Part shown: positions 37,001 to 47,257 of the stretch, in pieces
How positions within the stretch are numbered: position 1 is the stretch's first letter
Layout: each line of letters begins with the position of its first letter
Program-made: the position numbers and the translations under genes
Assembly (NCBI GenBank): GCA_011009095.1
Contig: VTPC01008130.1
Coordinates: forward strand, 24,999-88,998
From: Ignelater luminosus
Taxonomy: Eukaryota; Arthropoda; Insecta; Coleoptera; Elateridae
Direction: 5' to 3'
Length of the DNA stretch: 64,000 nt
Notes under the pieces: model-generated
Database searches by the model: none
Told to the model about the DNA's origin: nothing
The model's input: only the letters and a program-made list of their open reading frames with translations

Positions 37001-40000
37001 AACAATAGCAATGAATACTAATGGGCTGGTTTCCTCATTAAAAGATATAATGTTTTTTCATTAAAGAGAGATAATGGGCGCGTTCAGAGCAGTAAACTGT
37101 TTAAACAGTTTATAAGTTTGAAAGTACTGAACGGATTCGTTTACTTCTAACAGTTGGCCAACATACTCAACATAAAATTTTTATGTTTACTGAACTAAAC
37201 TGTGCAACACAAGCGTCACCTAACAAGGAACATCGTCAAGAGCACGCATATTTCCAATGTTCTAACTTCAATCTAGTATTTAAATTGGTTGTATTTACGC
37301 AAAATAAACAAGATGCCTAATGATAATACAATTCCAGCAACAAAAAAGGTTTTGCTATTAAATGATTTCATAATAGTTAACAATCGATTGATTCTACGAA
37401 ACGATAATTAAAATTGTAAGTTTTCCTGATTTGTAATTTCTTGGTCTCCATCCTAATTTCCGCTGAAATTATGATACAAATGACAGATTGTTTAAAATAA
37501 AATTATTCAATATTATTTGCGGAGAAGTTACAACAGAAGTGTACTTTAAAAATACACAATAATTTAATATAAGTAACCTCAAACCGTTGATTGTAGCTCA
37601 AACATACCGTTGAGACAACGTGGCGTTCAGTGTCTAGCATAGAGTTGACTGCAAACGTAAACAAAACATAGTTTACCAATTAGCTAAACAGTTTAGTACT
37701 CTGAACGCGCCCAATATGTGTTGTATTAGCAACATTATCGATAGTATTTCATATAAAAACTATACATAACGTTTTTTAATTAATGATTATAGATTCAGTC
37801 TACTCCTTTTCTAGGTCTGTAAGTCCCACTCAATCCTAGTCAACATAGAAAAACTCCCATTCAGATCTTAAATCAGTTAAGAGAAGGTCTTTCTTGAGCT
37901 TCAAACTAGTCACAGGAGGAAGGGGCTTTTTCAGATTCCAAAACCAATATGGAGTTTTCAAGCTTAACCAAAACCTGAGAATTCTCAAAACCTTCATTTT
38001 ATGTATTTGAAAACCAGCCCATTCTTACATTATGATTTACAATCTTAAAACAGTGTCGAGAGAAGAGTTTTCCACTTTAGAAAATATTACTATTTCATAT
38101 TGATATAATCTGCACAATTTGATAAACATGCATCTCAGCTAATTTCTGATAAGAAGATACATGAAGCATTAAGTGAACAAAGCTGGTGAACTTTATAAGA
38201 CGACAAATTGTGAGGCGTTTTCCAACTTCTTAAGGGGAATAGCATCTGTAGGCATAAAAAAGGTCTACAAATATAAATAATTAGCCAAATAGGCCAACAA
38301 TGGTTGTAACAGCTTTTGTGAAAGTATTTGAAGTAATTCTGAAAATAAGACTTCTAGAATATAAAAAAGAAAGTCTGCAAATACCTTCAAAGCAGTTTAT
38401 CATACAGTAGTTGACAAAATAATGGTTTTGACAGTGTTTCTAAATTTATGAAGTCATTAGTCAAATACTTGGAATCCAAGATAAAGTTTTGTAAATCTTT
38501 GTTAGTTGCTAGACCAGCACGATACCAGTATTTATGCATGGATGTTGTAGTAAAAACTATTAGTTACAAATGGTGTACACACAAAGGCTCCTGAGACAAG
38601 TATTTTTCTAATTTGCTTAAATAATGTTTCTATGGATAATTTAGGGGTTATTCACATATGATGATGAGCCTGTATGCAACCCATTAAACATTTCATGACC
38701 ACCCCAGCAAAATTTTAAATAAAATAAAAATATTGATCCATTTAGCCTGCTGTACTCTAAATTGTCATGTTAGTCATAAATGTCATTACATTTATTTATG
38801 TATTGACCTATGGAAATGTTATTTGGGTTGCATAAAAACAGTCACGTAGGCTCATCATTATATATGAATAACCCTATACAGGTAACTGTTACTGACAATG
38901 TTAATCAGAAAATATAAAAAATTGGGGATTCCCATTGAAATTTTCAAAACTACCCCTTATTCCACCTCCAAGTGAGGGTGGGGGGTGTATTTCACAACTT
39001 TTTAATCTAAAGTGTATTTCTCGAGATATTTTAACCGTTTCCAAACTTTTGGGCCACACATATATACAGTAATTGATTAGTTTCATTATGAAACAGATTA
39101 TTACCAATTTGAAAATGATTATTCCCATTTTGAAACTGATTGTTCCCAATTTGAAGTTGGAAAGGTATAGTTAAAACTATTATAAAGCCCAGTTAAATCA
39201 ATGAATAATTTACATCTAGAAACTACAACCAAACTACAACTTAATTAGGAATCTAAAGTATCTAGGCTCTGTTTTGTACAAAAAAAAACAAATTAGAATT
39301 CCGTATTCAAAATATTTACAGCTTTTTTCAAAAAAAATGGATGCGCTTTTAGGCAACCCAACATGCATTTATCAACCCCATATTCTCAATTTTTTTTAAA
39401 AAAGCTTTACATCGCTCGAGTTAATTTTGATTTTATTGATTAAGTCAGAAATAAGCATATCTCTTTTTAGCCTTTAAAATGTTACTTATAAATTCTGCCT
39501 TTATTTAAATTTCTTTTGTTTTTCATAATATATACATTTTCGAGCAACAACAAGTAACTTCTACAGTTGTGAAGACCACTGTTTTAAGCAGCCTTAGATT
39601 AGGTTTGCCAGTTGGTAATTTGATGACAAGCCTAGTGAGGTTGTAAAAATGCTGGTAATGACCTTTCATATCAATTTAGAGGGAGACCTGCCATGTTTTT
39701 TGAATAAGCCAGTATTGTCGTGCAGTAAAAGTGTCAACCTTATCTTGAATTACCATTTTCTGAAATATCTTAGAAGTCATAGAATGAAAAAAAGCCAAAG
39801 ATTCCAAATTATGACTATCTAGGTTGAATGCCTTAGATTAGTAAAATCAAAATCTCAATAACCTGGCCACATTGTCCACAACTGGTGTTGGAACTTTTGA
39901 AATAGAATCTTTGGTAATTAGAAATAAACCCAGATATCAGACTTAGGTGCACAGTGTGGTCATTAATAAAGTTGATGTTAAACATATGATATGACGAAAA

Positions 40001-42759
40001 AGGGCTAACTTGAAGATCGATAACTCTGTAATCAAAATGAATCGACCATAGTTTTCCTTAAAAAAAACCACTCTATCATTCTTCAGTGGTATTCCCAACA
40101 CCCTGTATTTAAAAAAATAATTCTGACTAGTATTTATGATGAAACAATTCTGAGGGTGCAATTTGTAATTTGGGTGAAAGCAAAATTCTTTTAAATGAGT
40201 TGTTTTTTGTCAAAAAATCAATATTAATGAAGTTTTCAATTTGTCAAGCAATTTCTCCTCACACATGCTGTGTAATAGTTATTCTTTCTAAATCTAAGTT
40301 TATTTTGAAACTATTTATTCAGTGAAACTGTTAATATAGTCAATTCAGATTCCATCTATACATTAAGTTTAAATATTTCAAATTACTTAAACACAATTCA
40401 TCTTTGTACATCTGTTTTGTATAAGTAACAATAAAAAATTGGAATTAGGATTGAATTCATGACAATGATTTAACATGCAGCAAATGTTGTCAGTTTATTT
40501 TAGTCAACTAAAAATAATTCTTTAAAATATATTCTGTGTTTAAAAAAATACTGCACAAATGTTTACAAATTGTAAAATGGTAATAATAACCATAGTGGTA
40601 ATATGAAACATAATAACACTAAAGATTCTTTGTTACGAATTAAGATAAATATAATTAACTAATGGGTCTATTACCTGTATGAGCAAGTTTTGATAACAAA
40701 GTTTATTTTGATATGCTGTAGTCATTACCATTAGAAATCTTTATTATTATTTTATCAGGGTTTAGGGGAATGTGACAAATTTAAATGTATTGGGTAATTA
40801 ACAGCAAGGTGCAACCCACATAGAAAACTACATGTTGTTAATGCAACATATTCTACTTAAATGTTTATATTAAAGATAAGACATTTCAGTTTAATTAAAA
40901 AGACATTTAGCAAGAGTATGTATAGAATAAATCTACATATAAATTCTTTTCAGTCTTGCAACATCAAATTGGAGGGATATTAGTTATCTTTATGTTATTA
41001 TCAAAAAGAAATGAGTTTCTAATCATTACTTGTTTTTATGCGTACAGAAATAAATTAAACCAGGTTACCCAAGGACATAATTTATTTGTAAGAAAAATGT
41101 TAACACATAAATTTTATGATCTTAAGTTTTTTCTATTACACTGATTACATAGAAATTGAATTTTTCTTTTTTTTATCATGAATTACATTATTAATTATTT
41201 GTTAGCATTGTATATAACTTTTTGGCTTTTTTTTGGTTCCTTATTTAAAATATGTTTGTCCTTGGAGTCCTTGTAACAATTTTTATTCATTGGTACTTGT
41301 TGTTTAAGTAGTTCATATTACTAAATCGTGTCATGCTGCATTAGACTGTTAAATTTTAAATTATGCCTTTGAATTTTATCAAATAACTTGTCATAACAAT
41401 CGACAGATTTCAAATACATACATAGAAATTGTAAATCAATATTTATTTTTGATATTTAGATTTTATTAGGCATAGATAGAAATAGGAATATTAAGTGTGC
41501 AATATATCATGGATATATTTTATATCGATTTATCTTTAAATTAATTTGGAAATCTAAATCTCATGATTTTACTCCTAATATTTAATTTAGTATACTATTT
41601 GACATTGTTAAAAAAGCTTACCATGAAATATTTTTCTTGTTAATAAAATCACGGATAAAAAGCTAAAAATACTTCATTTTGTTCTGCAAGATGAAAAAAA
41701 AACCACAAGTATTTCATGGTTAAGTTAATTTGCGAAAAAAATAATAAAAATAAAACAATTTTCATACTTCATTTATAATATTGGTTTTTGTACAATAGAA
41801 ATATTTTTTTACCAGACATTTATTGCAATACCATACAGCCTGCATTTTTATTCCTATTTTACAGTTTTCAAGTTAATTCTTTAATAAATCGTATCAACTT
41901 GTACTTTGTTACTAATTGTATTAATTCCTAGAAATACAGTTTAAAATAATCTGCAAACAATAGATCCATGTGGCATTTATCAAAAAAATAAATTCAGATC
42001 TAAGATTGCACAACACTTCCGTTATATTTAATATAGATTTTAAATCCCAAAGGGCAATATAAAAGTGGAAACTAACAAAAACAAGGTGAAATCTTACTTG
42101 TCTCATGAATGGTTCAGCATTTTTTGCAACTTGACCTATGTTCGAGTTATTAGTTGGCACTGTACGCCAAGCAATAACAGTCATCCCCAATTCTTTAGCC
42201 AAGTTTGTAAATTTAGCTTCTGATTCTTGATGATGCAATTTGTCCAGATAGAATATTCCAGTTGCATATTGTCCAAATAATGGCAGCTGAACACTTTGTT
42301 CCTCTCTAAATAAAATAAAAACACAAATATTATTTACACACTCTAATCAGTCTAACGATAATAATAAACAATTAAGACAAATAAAGGTTAGAAGATTTTA
42401 ATTAGTTAGGCACTTGTATGTTACTATAATTACAAGCCACCATCAAAGATTATCTAAACCAATTTAGATAAAAATCACTTATTCAATGACATTTTCAAGT
42501 TAGAGGGCACATACCGTAATTGAGCAGCATAAAAGTCATGAGGAATGGCTGTAAGTACTCCAGCACCATCTCCTGTATCATTGTCACATGCACAGGCACC
42601 CCTGTGGTTCATAGATACGGCCAAACGTTGTGCATCTTGCACAATCTTATACGACCGTTTTCCATCAATAGCAACTATGAAGCCCACACCGCATGCTTCT
42701 TTTTCAAAACTTGGATCGTATAAGCCTTGTTTCGGCGGTCCCTCCCATGGTTCCGCCAT
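22062..42759 (-). CDS. GltS: NADH-dependent glutamate synthase (GOGAT), fused alpha and beta parts
   Basis: Twenty-five coding exons, in transcript order: 42759-42515, 42305-42098, 35518-35235, 35176-34972, 34907-34683, 34631-34467, 33549-33395, 27869-27668, 27604-27346, 27288-26938, 26762-26581, 26520-26284, 26223-26030, 25977-25806, 25747-25531, 25420-25185, 25114-24810, 24748-24612, 24557-24318, 24250-23843, 23783-23466, 23409-22990, 22936-22656, 22593-22278, 22222-22062. The joins are all in frame and give 2040 aa. The enzyme makes two glutamates from glutamine and 2-oxoglutarate. Domains: class II glutaminase with likely nucleophile Cys23 (EACGVGF); FMN synthase domain with 3Fe-4S cysteines near 1127, 1133 and 1138 ([12 protein letters not shown]); GXGXG helix domain; beta part from about 1545 with CMECGVPFC and CPAPCEAAC clusters, FAD motif [10 protein letters not shown] and NADH motif GGGDTGCDC. 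All key residues are intact. The first ATG is at 42759, but a splice acceptor precedes it, so an upstream exon may add residues. Confidence 0.93.
27999..28231. mobile_element. Short hAT-type MITE with 8-bp target duplication
   Basis: The left end CAGTAGCGCATCC and inverse right end CAGGTGCACCC are CAG-type hAT termini. They are flanked by TGGACAAT on the left and TGGGCAAT on the right, an 8-bp target duplication with one change. The 233-base interior is AT-rich and non-coding. Confidence 0.6.
29335..29460. mobile_element. MITE, copy C of the GCAGCAATT-ended family
   Basis: The ends read TCCAGGAACAGTCAGCGATT and, in inverse, AATTGCTGCCTGTTCCTAGA. The interior matches copy B in order: TTTCAACCACTTAC, CTGTCAAACATT, TTTTTCAGTGACA. 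It is inserted in the left part of the hAT-type element. Confidence 0.6.
29913..31603 (+). pseudogene. Broken copy of an uncharacterised multi-copy arthropod protein (possible transposase)
   Basis: Exon 1 (29913-30120) starts [21 protein letters not shown] 78-base GT-AG intron follows, and exon 2 starts at 30199; the join restores a W codon. The reading then continues to TAA at 31601-31603. Paired cysteines occur as CVNC, CYFC and CHLC, the last in [13 protein letters not shown]. Late motifs are [13 protein letters not shown] [28 protein letters not shown] and [18 protein letters not shown] recall this protein as recurring in many insect and spider genomes with no assigned function. Breaks: TAG at 30852-30854, a one-base frameshift near 31130, and TAA at 31454-31456. 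Assembly gap N at 30676-30775. A DDE-type fold is my inference only. Confidence 0.7.
30676..30775. other. Assembly gap (100 N)
   Basis: Exactly 100 unknown bases, the conventional size for a gap of unknown length. It removes part of the pseudogene and suggests that the repeat broke the assembly. Confidence 0.95.
32788..32883. repeat. Palindromic repeat with 45-bp arms
   Basis: GCACATAATGGGTATTATTC, then GGATGATTTACACAC, is mirrored by GTGTGTAAACTTCATCC and GAATAATAACCTACATTATG. The loop is only a few bases (CGCCTTGGGCTCG region). This is a strong potential hairpin, similar in style to the one at 2140-2235. Confidence 0.6.
33550..34466 (-). other. Glutamate synthase intron 6
   Basis: A 917-base AT-rich intron. 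I see no repeat or coding content in it. Confidence 0.7.
36513..36700 (+). repeat. Possible tRNA-derived SINE
   Basis: TGGTCTAGTAAACAGGACAG resembles an A-box region. GTGGGTTAGAATACCAC, about 30 bases later, resembles a B box (consensus GGTTCGAATCC) in tRNA spacing. A less conserved body follows and ends near a short A-rich stretch. Only a weak resemblance. Confidence 0.3.
37076..37712. mobile_element. Non-autonomous element with GGGCGCGTTCAGAG ends
   Basis: The left end GGGCGCGTTCAGAG, then AAACTGTTTA, is repeated in inverse at the right end. AAT lies directly outside both ends, a possible 3-bp target duplication. G-rich ends and a 3-bp duplication suggest PIF/Harbinger. The interior has ATGCCTAATGATAATACAAT at about 37313, a possible remnant of a coding start, but no long frame. 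Confidence 0.6.
38644..38874. mobile_element. MITE with GGGTTATTC ends
   Basis: GGGGTTATTCACATATGATG then ATGAGCCT is matched in inverse by GGGTTATTCATATATAATGA then TGAGCCTACGTG. TGCAACCCA occurs once in each arm. It is flanked by TA. About 230 bases. Confidence 0.6.
39090..39152. repeat. Three 21-bp tandem units
   Basis: Units GAAACAGATTATTACCAATTT, then GAAAATGATTATTCCCATTTT, then GAAACTGATTGTTCCCAATTT. Two to six changes separate any pair. Confidence 0.6.
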
Positions 42760-42767
42760 GTATTCAA

Positions 42768-44856
42768 CTGTAAAAAGGAAACAAAATCTTAATATTGCTG
42801 TAGTTTGATTTAGCAATTTATTGATTTACTGTTTCCTCCTAAAGAGTTCTTAATTATAAAAGCTCATTTTACTACTTCAATAAAAGAATAGAATTCTTAA
42901 ACTTTGGTCTGATAATAAAATGGAAAAATTGACATGTAATCTAATTATATAAAAAATGTAAATAAATAATAGTTAATTGTAAGTGGTATAGACGTCAAGA
43001 TATTTTAAACGATATTTATAAAATATCTGGTAGACATACACTTATTTATTGATAAATGGTGCTTATGAGGTCATGGTAATAAAAAAAATCATTTCATTGT
43101 CTCATCTTCTATACAATCAATTTGTGTCATACGTCTAGCAAAATCGCGATAATTTTTGAAATTTGATCAGCACTTCCTGTTATTACGACAAAAATAACTT
43201 TTAGAAATACGTTTCCAAGAAAAAGAAATCAAGAAATATCAATTCATTCTTCTGTTTATGAAGTGATAAATTTCATAATAATGTGGATTGTTGATTATCG
43301 ATTAACATTAACACTTTGAGTTAGAAATTTATCGATAACAGTTATTGGTGTTAAATATCCAAAACAATGGTTGTTTGCTTTTTAAATGTATACCTACTAA
43401 TTAACAGCTGTGAGCCATAATTATTTTATTGGAAAACGAATTCCCATTATTTTTCTTTAGTTCATATTTTTCTCCTCCAATATCTAAATGACTATAGAAA
43501 ACAATAAAATTATTTTTGTTATAAATTATAATGTAAATGATTCATTGATGTCTAAATAGACTTTGAACTTTAAAACTTGTTTCTTGCAAAAGAATGTACA
43601 CGATAAAAAAAGAGCAATAATTGGAATTGCATAAAATTATTTCGTGTAAACAATTTAGTAATATTTGAATACATTTGTAGATACCTAATACTCTTGGCTG
43701 ATTAGGAACTCCTGTCTAATTCCAAGAAATCATTTTAACAAACAGAAATAATAATTTTTATTATTTATTGAGAATGCATAATACCTTATTAAACATTGCA
43801 TACGAGTATCCTAATGGGAAATCTTGAATAATTCATTAGCAAAAGGCTGCACTTATAAAGATAACAAGAAGAAAAACGTTCAAAAGTGGTTTTCTAAAAT
43901 AGTCTCTATGACACTGTGACGCAATTTCCTTTATTTACTTTCTTTCGGCAAAAATAATATTCTTATCAATCATCTTGTGGAAATGGCTAATGATAGTGTC
44001 TATTTTTCTCCATTCATTGATATAGTACAGATTAACAAGCTCATAAAACAACATAGAAAACACATTATATAAACAAACCTTGACCATAATGAGCAATATA
44101 AAGTATTGTCGATGAATAAATGTGCGATTAGAAGAAAACGTACGTGTCTCACGGAGGCGAAACATACACATGACTTATGAAAACACTCTTCAATAGGTTT
44201 AAGTGTTCTTTGATTAGTTTAAGAATGCAATAAAAACAAACATTGTTAATGTTACCTATTGGGCCTCAATAATAATAATCAAACATTGCGTATGTACCTA
44301 CTGTTTATTCAACTATATCATATTCAATTATTCATATTTTCTAAAAACCAAAAACGTTCTTGTTTAATTTGATCTTTATTTAGAGAGAGAGAGCGTGTAG
44401 ATCTTCTTGAATGGCCGCCTTTGTCAGAATACCACAGCGTGTACAACTGATACACAAAGTAAAATTTTTTGTGTTCTGTAAGACGCATGATATATAAATG
44501 TTAAAAGAAAGAAAAGTTATATCAAGAGATTGATAAAAGCTAAAGATTCTAATATCAAATGGACATTATATGGATCAAAAAAATCGAAAACATGTCCAGG
44601 CTGCTACAGGCGGGTAAATAGTATGTGCGTAATGACCAATGTATACTTCTATGTTATCATTTTTTTGCAGATAGATTTTAGATGCCAACTCACAAGAACT
44701 TCTTAATAATGCACAAAGCTTAAGTGGCTATAGCAATTCCAGAAAAAAAAAACGATAATGTTCGAGTTGATGTTTATGAACAATCTCTTAGGAAAGAACA
44801 TTTTTATCAGTTGGAAAAGCAGTTTCCATTGCTTTGATTAAAGTAAACTAAAGGTA
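42768..44856. other. Region 5' of the glutamate synthase coding start
   Basis: This stretch should hold the promoter and any non-coding first exons of the minus-strand glutamate synthase. I recognise no coding exon. A GC-richer patch at about 44100-44170 contains short frames but no known protein. Confidence 0.4.
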
Positions 44857-45067
44857 CAGTCAACTCATAAAGTAATGTCGCAAAATGTTTTACATTTTAT
44901 TGTTTAACTCCTCATTTAATGGCAAATTGTGTATTTCATAGATAGTAATCGATTAACCAAGAATAATTTATTAAGTTAGTATATATAGATTGCAAAGATT
45001 TTCATTAATTTAGAAATTAAATACCAGAATGTAAATGATTTTGCGACATTACTTTATGAGTTGTCTG
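44857..45067. mobile_element. MITE with 30-bp near-identical inverted termini
   Basis: CAGTCAACTCATAAAGTAAT, then GTCGCAAAAT, is repeated in inverse at the other end with a single change in the first 30 bases (CAGACAAC). TA flanks both sides. The 211-base interior is AT-rich and non-coding. The terminal identity suggests a fairly recent insertion. Confidence 0.75.
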
Positions 45068-45996
45068 TACATAAGAACCAATTTAAGAAAGAAGCAAGGT
45101 TTACAACTAGCTCTGAAAGCATATGCAAACACCCATCACTTATCAGTAAAACAAGATTCTCATACTTCCTTTAAGAGACCAAGGGTAATAAATGTCTAAG
45201 CAATTCTGAAATATGGCTTTAAATCTCTTCTCACTAGTAGAGACATTTAAACAATTCTGTCTCACCCACAACAAATCAATATTGTCTTGGGAATCTTTTG
45301 GTAACAGAAACTTGATTCTAGATCTATGTATTCCTACAGGTGTTCTATTGTCTTATCATCTTTGAGATTTTCCATTGATTATACTCACCAATTGTTACCT
45401 TATGGACCAATACTCTACTCTTGACTTTAAACTGTTAGAGTACTTATTGGTGTTGCTGTCGTGACATCATCTCTTTTATAGATTGTTTTCATTGATCTCA
45501 TTTTCTATTTTCTGTTTCTTTTCTAGTATATCACATTTATAATGTTTACATTGGTATAAGCCACATTGGCTTAGGCTCAGCAAGAAAGGATCTTTTTATT
45601 TTAAGTACCAATTTTTCATAGCTCCTTATTTCACTCTCTTCTTCCTATACTGTTCTTTTCCTTTATATTTTCTGTTTTAACTTTATTATGGAATTTCTTA
45701 TCCAACCGATGCTTTTTGTGGGGTGTCCAACGCTTCTTTCCATTCTTTCTATTTTTTTGATATTTTTCACATAATATGATCACATAGTTCGCACTCACAG
45801 TGTTTGGGCAAAAGAAGTAAGTTAGAATACTCTTACAAAATAGGTCAACTTTAGAGCAAATTTATAATTTAATTTTAGGAAAGTCTAAATAATAACGTAC
45901 CATTTTTCAATCTTTTTGGCCTGGAATCCTTCCAAAACGTAAGAAAAATAAACACTTTGCAACCTCCAAGTAAAAAATTAATTTTTTGCTGATATA
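45068..45996. other. Intergenic region before the mariner element
   Basis: Sequence with T- and C-rich patches and no gene or clear repeat that I can recognise. Confidence 0.5.
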
Positions 45997-47257
45997 CCAG
46001 GTGTAGAAGTATGAAACTGGAATTTCCCTATAGATGGGGCTCGCTATCAGTTTAAAGGCCGTAAGACCGCTTCTACAGCGCCATCTTCTTCCTCTAACAG
46101 CTGACGAAGTTTGTCAACACACAATAACCTAAGTTTCATACACCGGTATATTTTTCTATAACCTCAAACATGTCGAGTTTTGTGTCCACGAACTATGATT
46201 TGCAGACAGCATTGGTTTTCTGCTATCATTTGAAGAAAACTGCTGCAGAATCCCATAGAATGCTTGTCGAAGCATACGGTAAACATGCTCTTGGCAAAAT
46301 TCAGTGCTTCGAGTGGTTTAAAAAATTTAAAAGTGGTGATTTTGACGTGAGAAACGAGGAGCGTGGGAAACCACCGAAAAAGTTTGAAGACAAGGACTTG
46401 CAAGCCTTATTGGATGAAGACGATACTCAGACTCAACAAGAACTAGCGGAACAATTAAATGTGACGCAGAAAGCAGTATCTCTTCGTCTGAAAGCTATGG
46501 GAAAGATTCAGAAAGTGGGAAAATGGGTTCCACATGAACTGAATGAAAGACAGCAAAAAAATCGAAAAACCACTTGTCAACTGCTGCTCGTCAGATATAA
46601 AAGAAAATCATTTCTCCATCGAATAGTGACGGGTGATGAAAAGTGGATATATTTTCAGAATCCTAAGCGTCGTAAATCATGGGTGAATCCAGGCGAACCA
46701 TCAACATCCACTGCAAGACCAAATCGTTTTGGAAAGAAGACAATGCTCTGTGTTTGGTGGGATCAAAAGGTATTAATATATTACGAGCTACTAAAACCTG
46801 GTGAAACCGTTAACACTGATCGCTACCAACAAAAAATGATCGATTTGTATCGAACAGTACGTGAAAAACGACCAGAATATGCAAAAAGGCAACATAAAGT
46901 CATTTTGCTTCATGATAATGCCCCATCACACACAGCAAAACGGGTCACGGATACGATCGAGGCGTTCAATTGGGAAATACTAGCGCATGCGGCTTATTCT
47001 CCAGACTTGGCTCCGTCCGATTACCATCTGTTCGCATCATTGGGACATGCACTCGCCGAACAACACTTCGATTCGTATGAAAATGTACGAAAATGGCTCG
47101 ACAACTGGTTCGCTTCAATGGAAGAATTGTTTTTTTGGCGTGGCAAAATGTATAAATTCCAATGGAGACTATTTTGAATAAAATATTTTTTATAAGTTTC
47201 AAATAACAGACGTGTAATTTTTACAAACAAATTCCAGTTGCATACTTCTACACCTGG
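45997..47257 (+). mobile_element. Mariner element, full length with both termini
   Basis: The 29-base ends CCAGGTGTAGAAGTATGAAA, then CTGGAATTT, differ at a single position between left and right (ATGAAACT versus ATGCAACT). TA lies outside both ends (45995-45996 and 47258-47259). At 1261 bp with one transposase gene it is a typical mariner. The near-identical ends suggest it inserted fairly recently. Confidence 0.92.
46170..47177 (+). CDS. Mariner transposase, altered C-terminus
   Basis: An unbroken 335-residue frame. The N-terminal part has the paired helix-turn-helix DNA-binding region (KIQCFEWFKKFKSGDFDVRN, then QQELAEQLNVTQKAVSLRLK). The catalytic triad is D,D(34)D: the first Asp in VTGDEKW, the second in LLHDNAPSH, the third in YSPDLAPSDYHLF, with exactly 34 residues between the last two. 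About fifteen residues from the end the frame leaves the family pattern: FFWRG runs into KMYKFQWRLF, while the usual mariner ending, KCINSNGDYFE, is present in the next frame. A small deletion with a frameshift has therefore altered the last residues. Whether the protein is still active cannot be judged; the catalytic core is complete. The protein would cut and paste the element at TA sites. Confidence 0.93.
   Translation: MSSFVSTNYDLQTALVFCYHLKKTAAESHRMLVEAYGKHALGKIQCFEWFKKFKSGDFDVRNEERGKPPKKFEDKDLQALLDEDDTQTQQELAEQLNVTQKAVSLRLKAMGKIQKVGKWVPHELNERQQKNRKTTCQLLLVRYKRKSFLHRIVTGDEKWIYFQNPKRRKSWVNPGEPSTSTARPNRFGKKTMLCVWWDQKVLIYYELLKPGETVNTDRYQQKMIDLYRTVREKRPEYAKRQHKVILLHDNAPSHTAKRVTDTIEAFNWEILAHAAYSPDLAPSDYHLFASLGHALAEQHFDSYENVRKWLDNWFASMEELFFWRGKMYKFQWRLF

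Larger units (their letters stand above)
35519..42097 (-). other. Glutamate synthase intron 2, 6.6 kb
   Basis: The longest intron of the gene. It holds a possible tRNA-derived SINE (36513-36700), a GGGCGCG-ended element (37076-37712), a GTTATTC-ended element (38644-38874) and a three-unit 21-bp tandem repeat (39090-39152). The part from 39153 to 42097 is AT-rich, with one stray CACCCTGTAT end at about 40099 and nothing else I can name. Confidence 0.75.

Noticed and set aside
40099..40112. CACCCTGTAT as the right end of a further element
   Set aside because: I could not find a matching left end (ATACAGGGTG) at a reasonable distance.
22062..42759. Bacterial contamination or recent transfer as the source of glutamate synthase
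   Set aside because: The gene has 25 exons with proper splice sites and the fused alpha-beta order of animal NADH-GOGAT.
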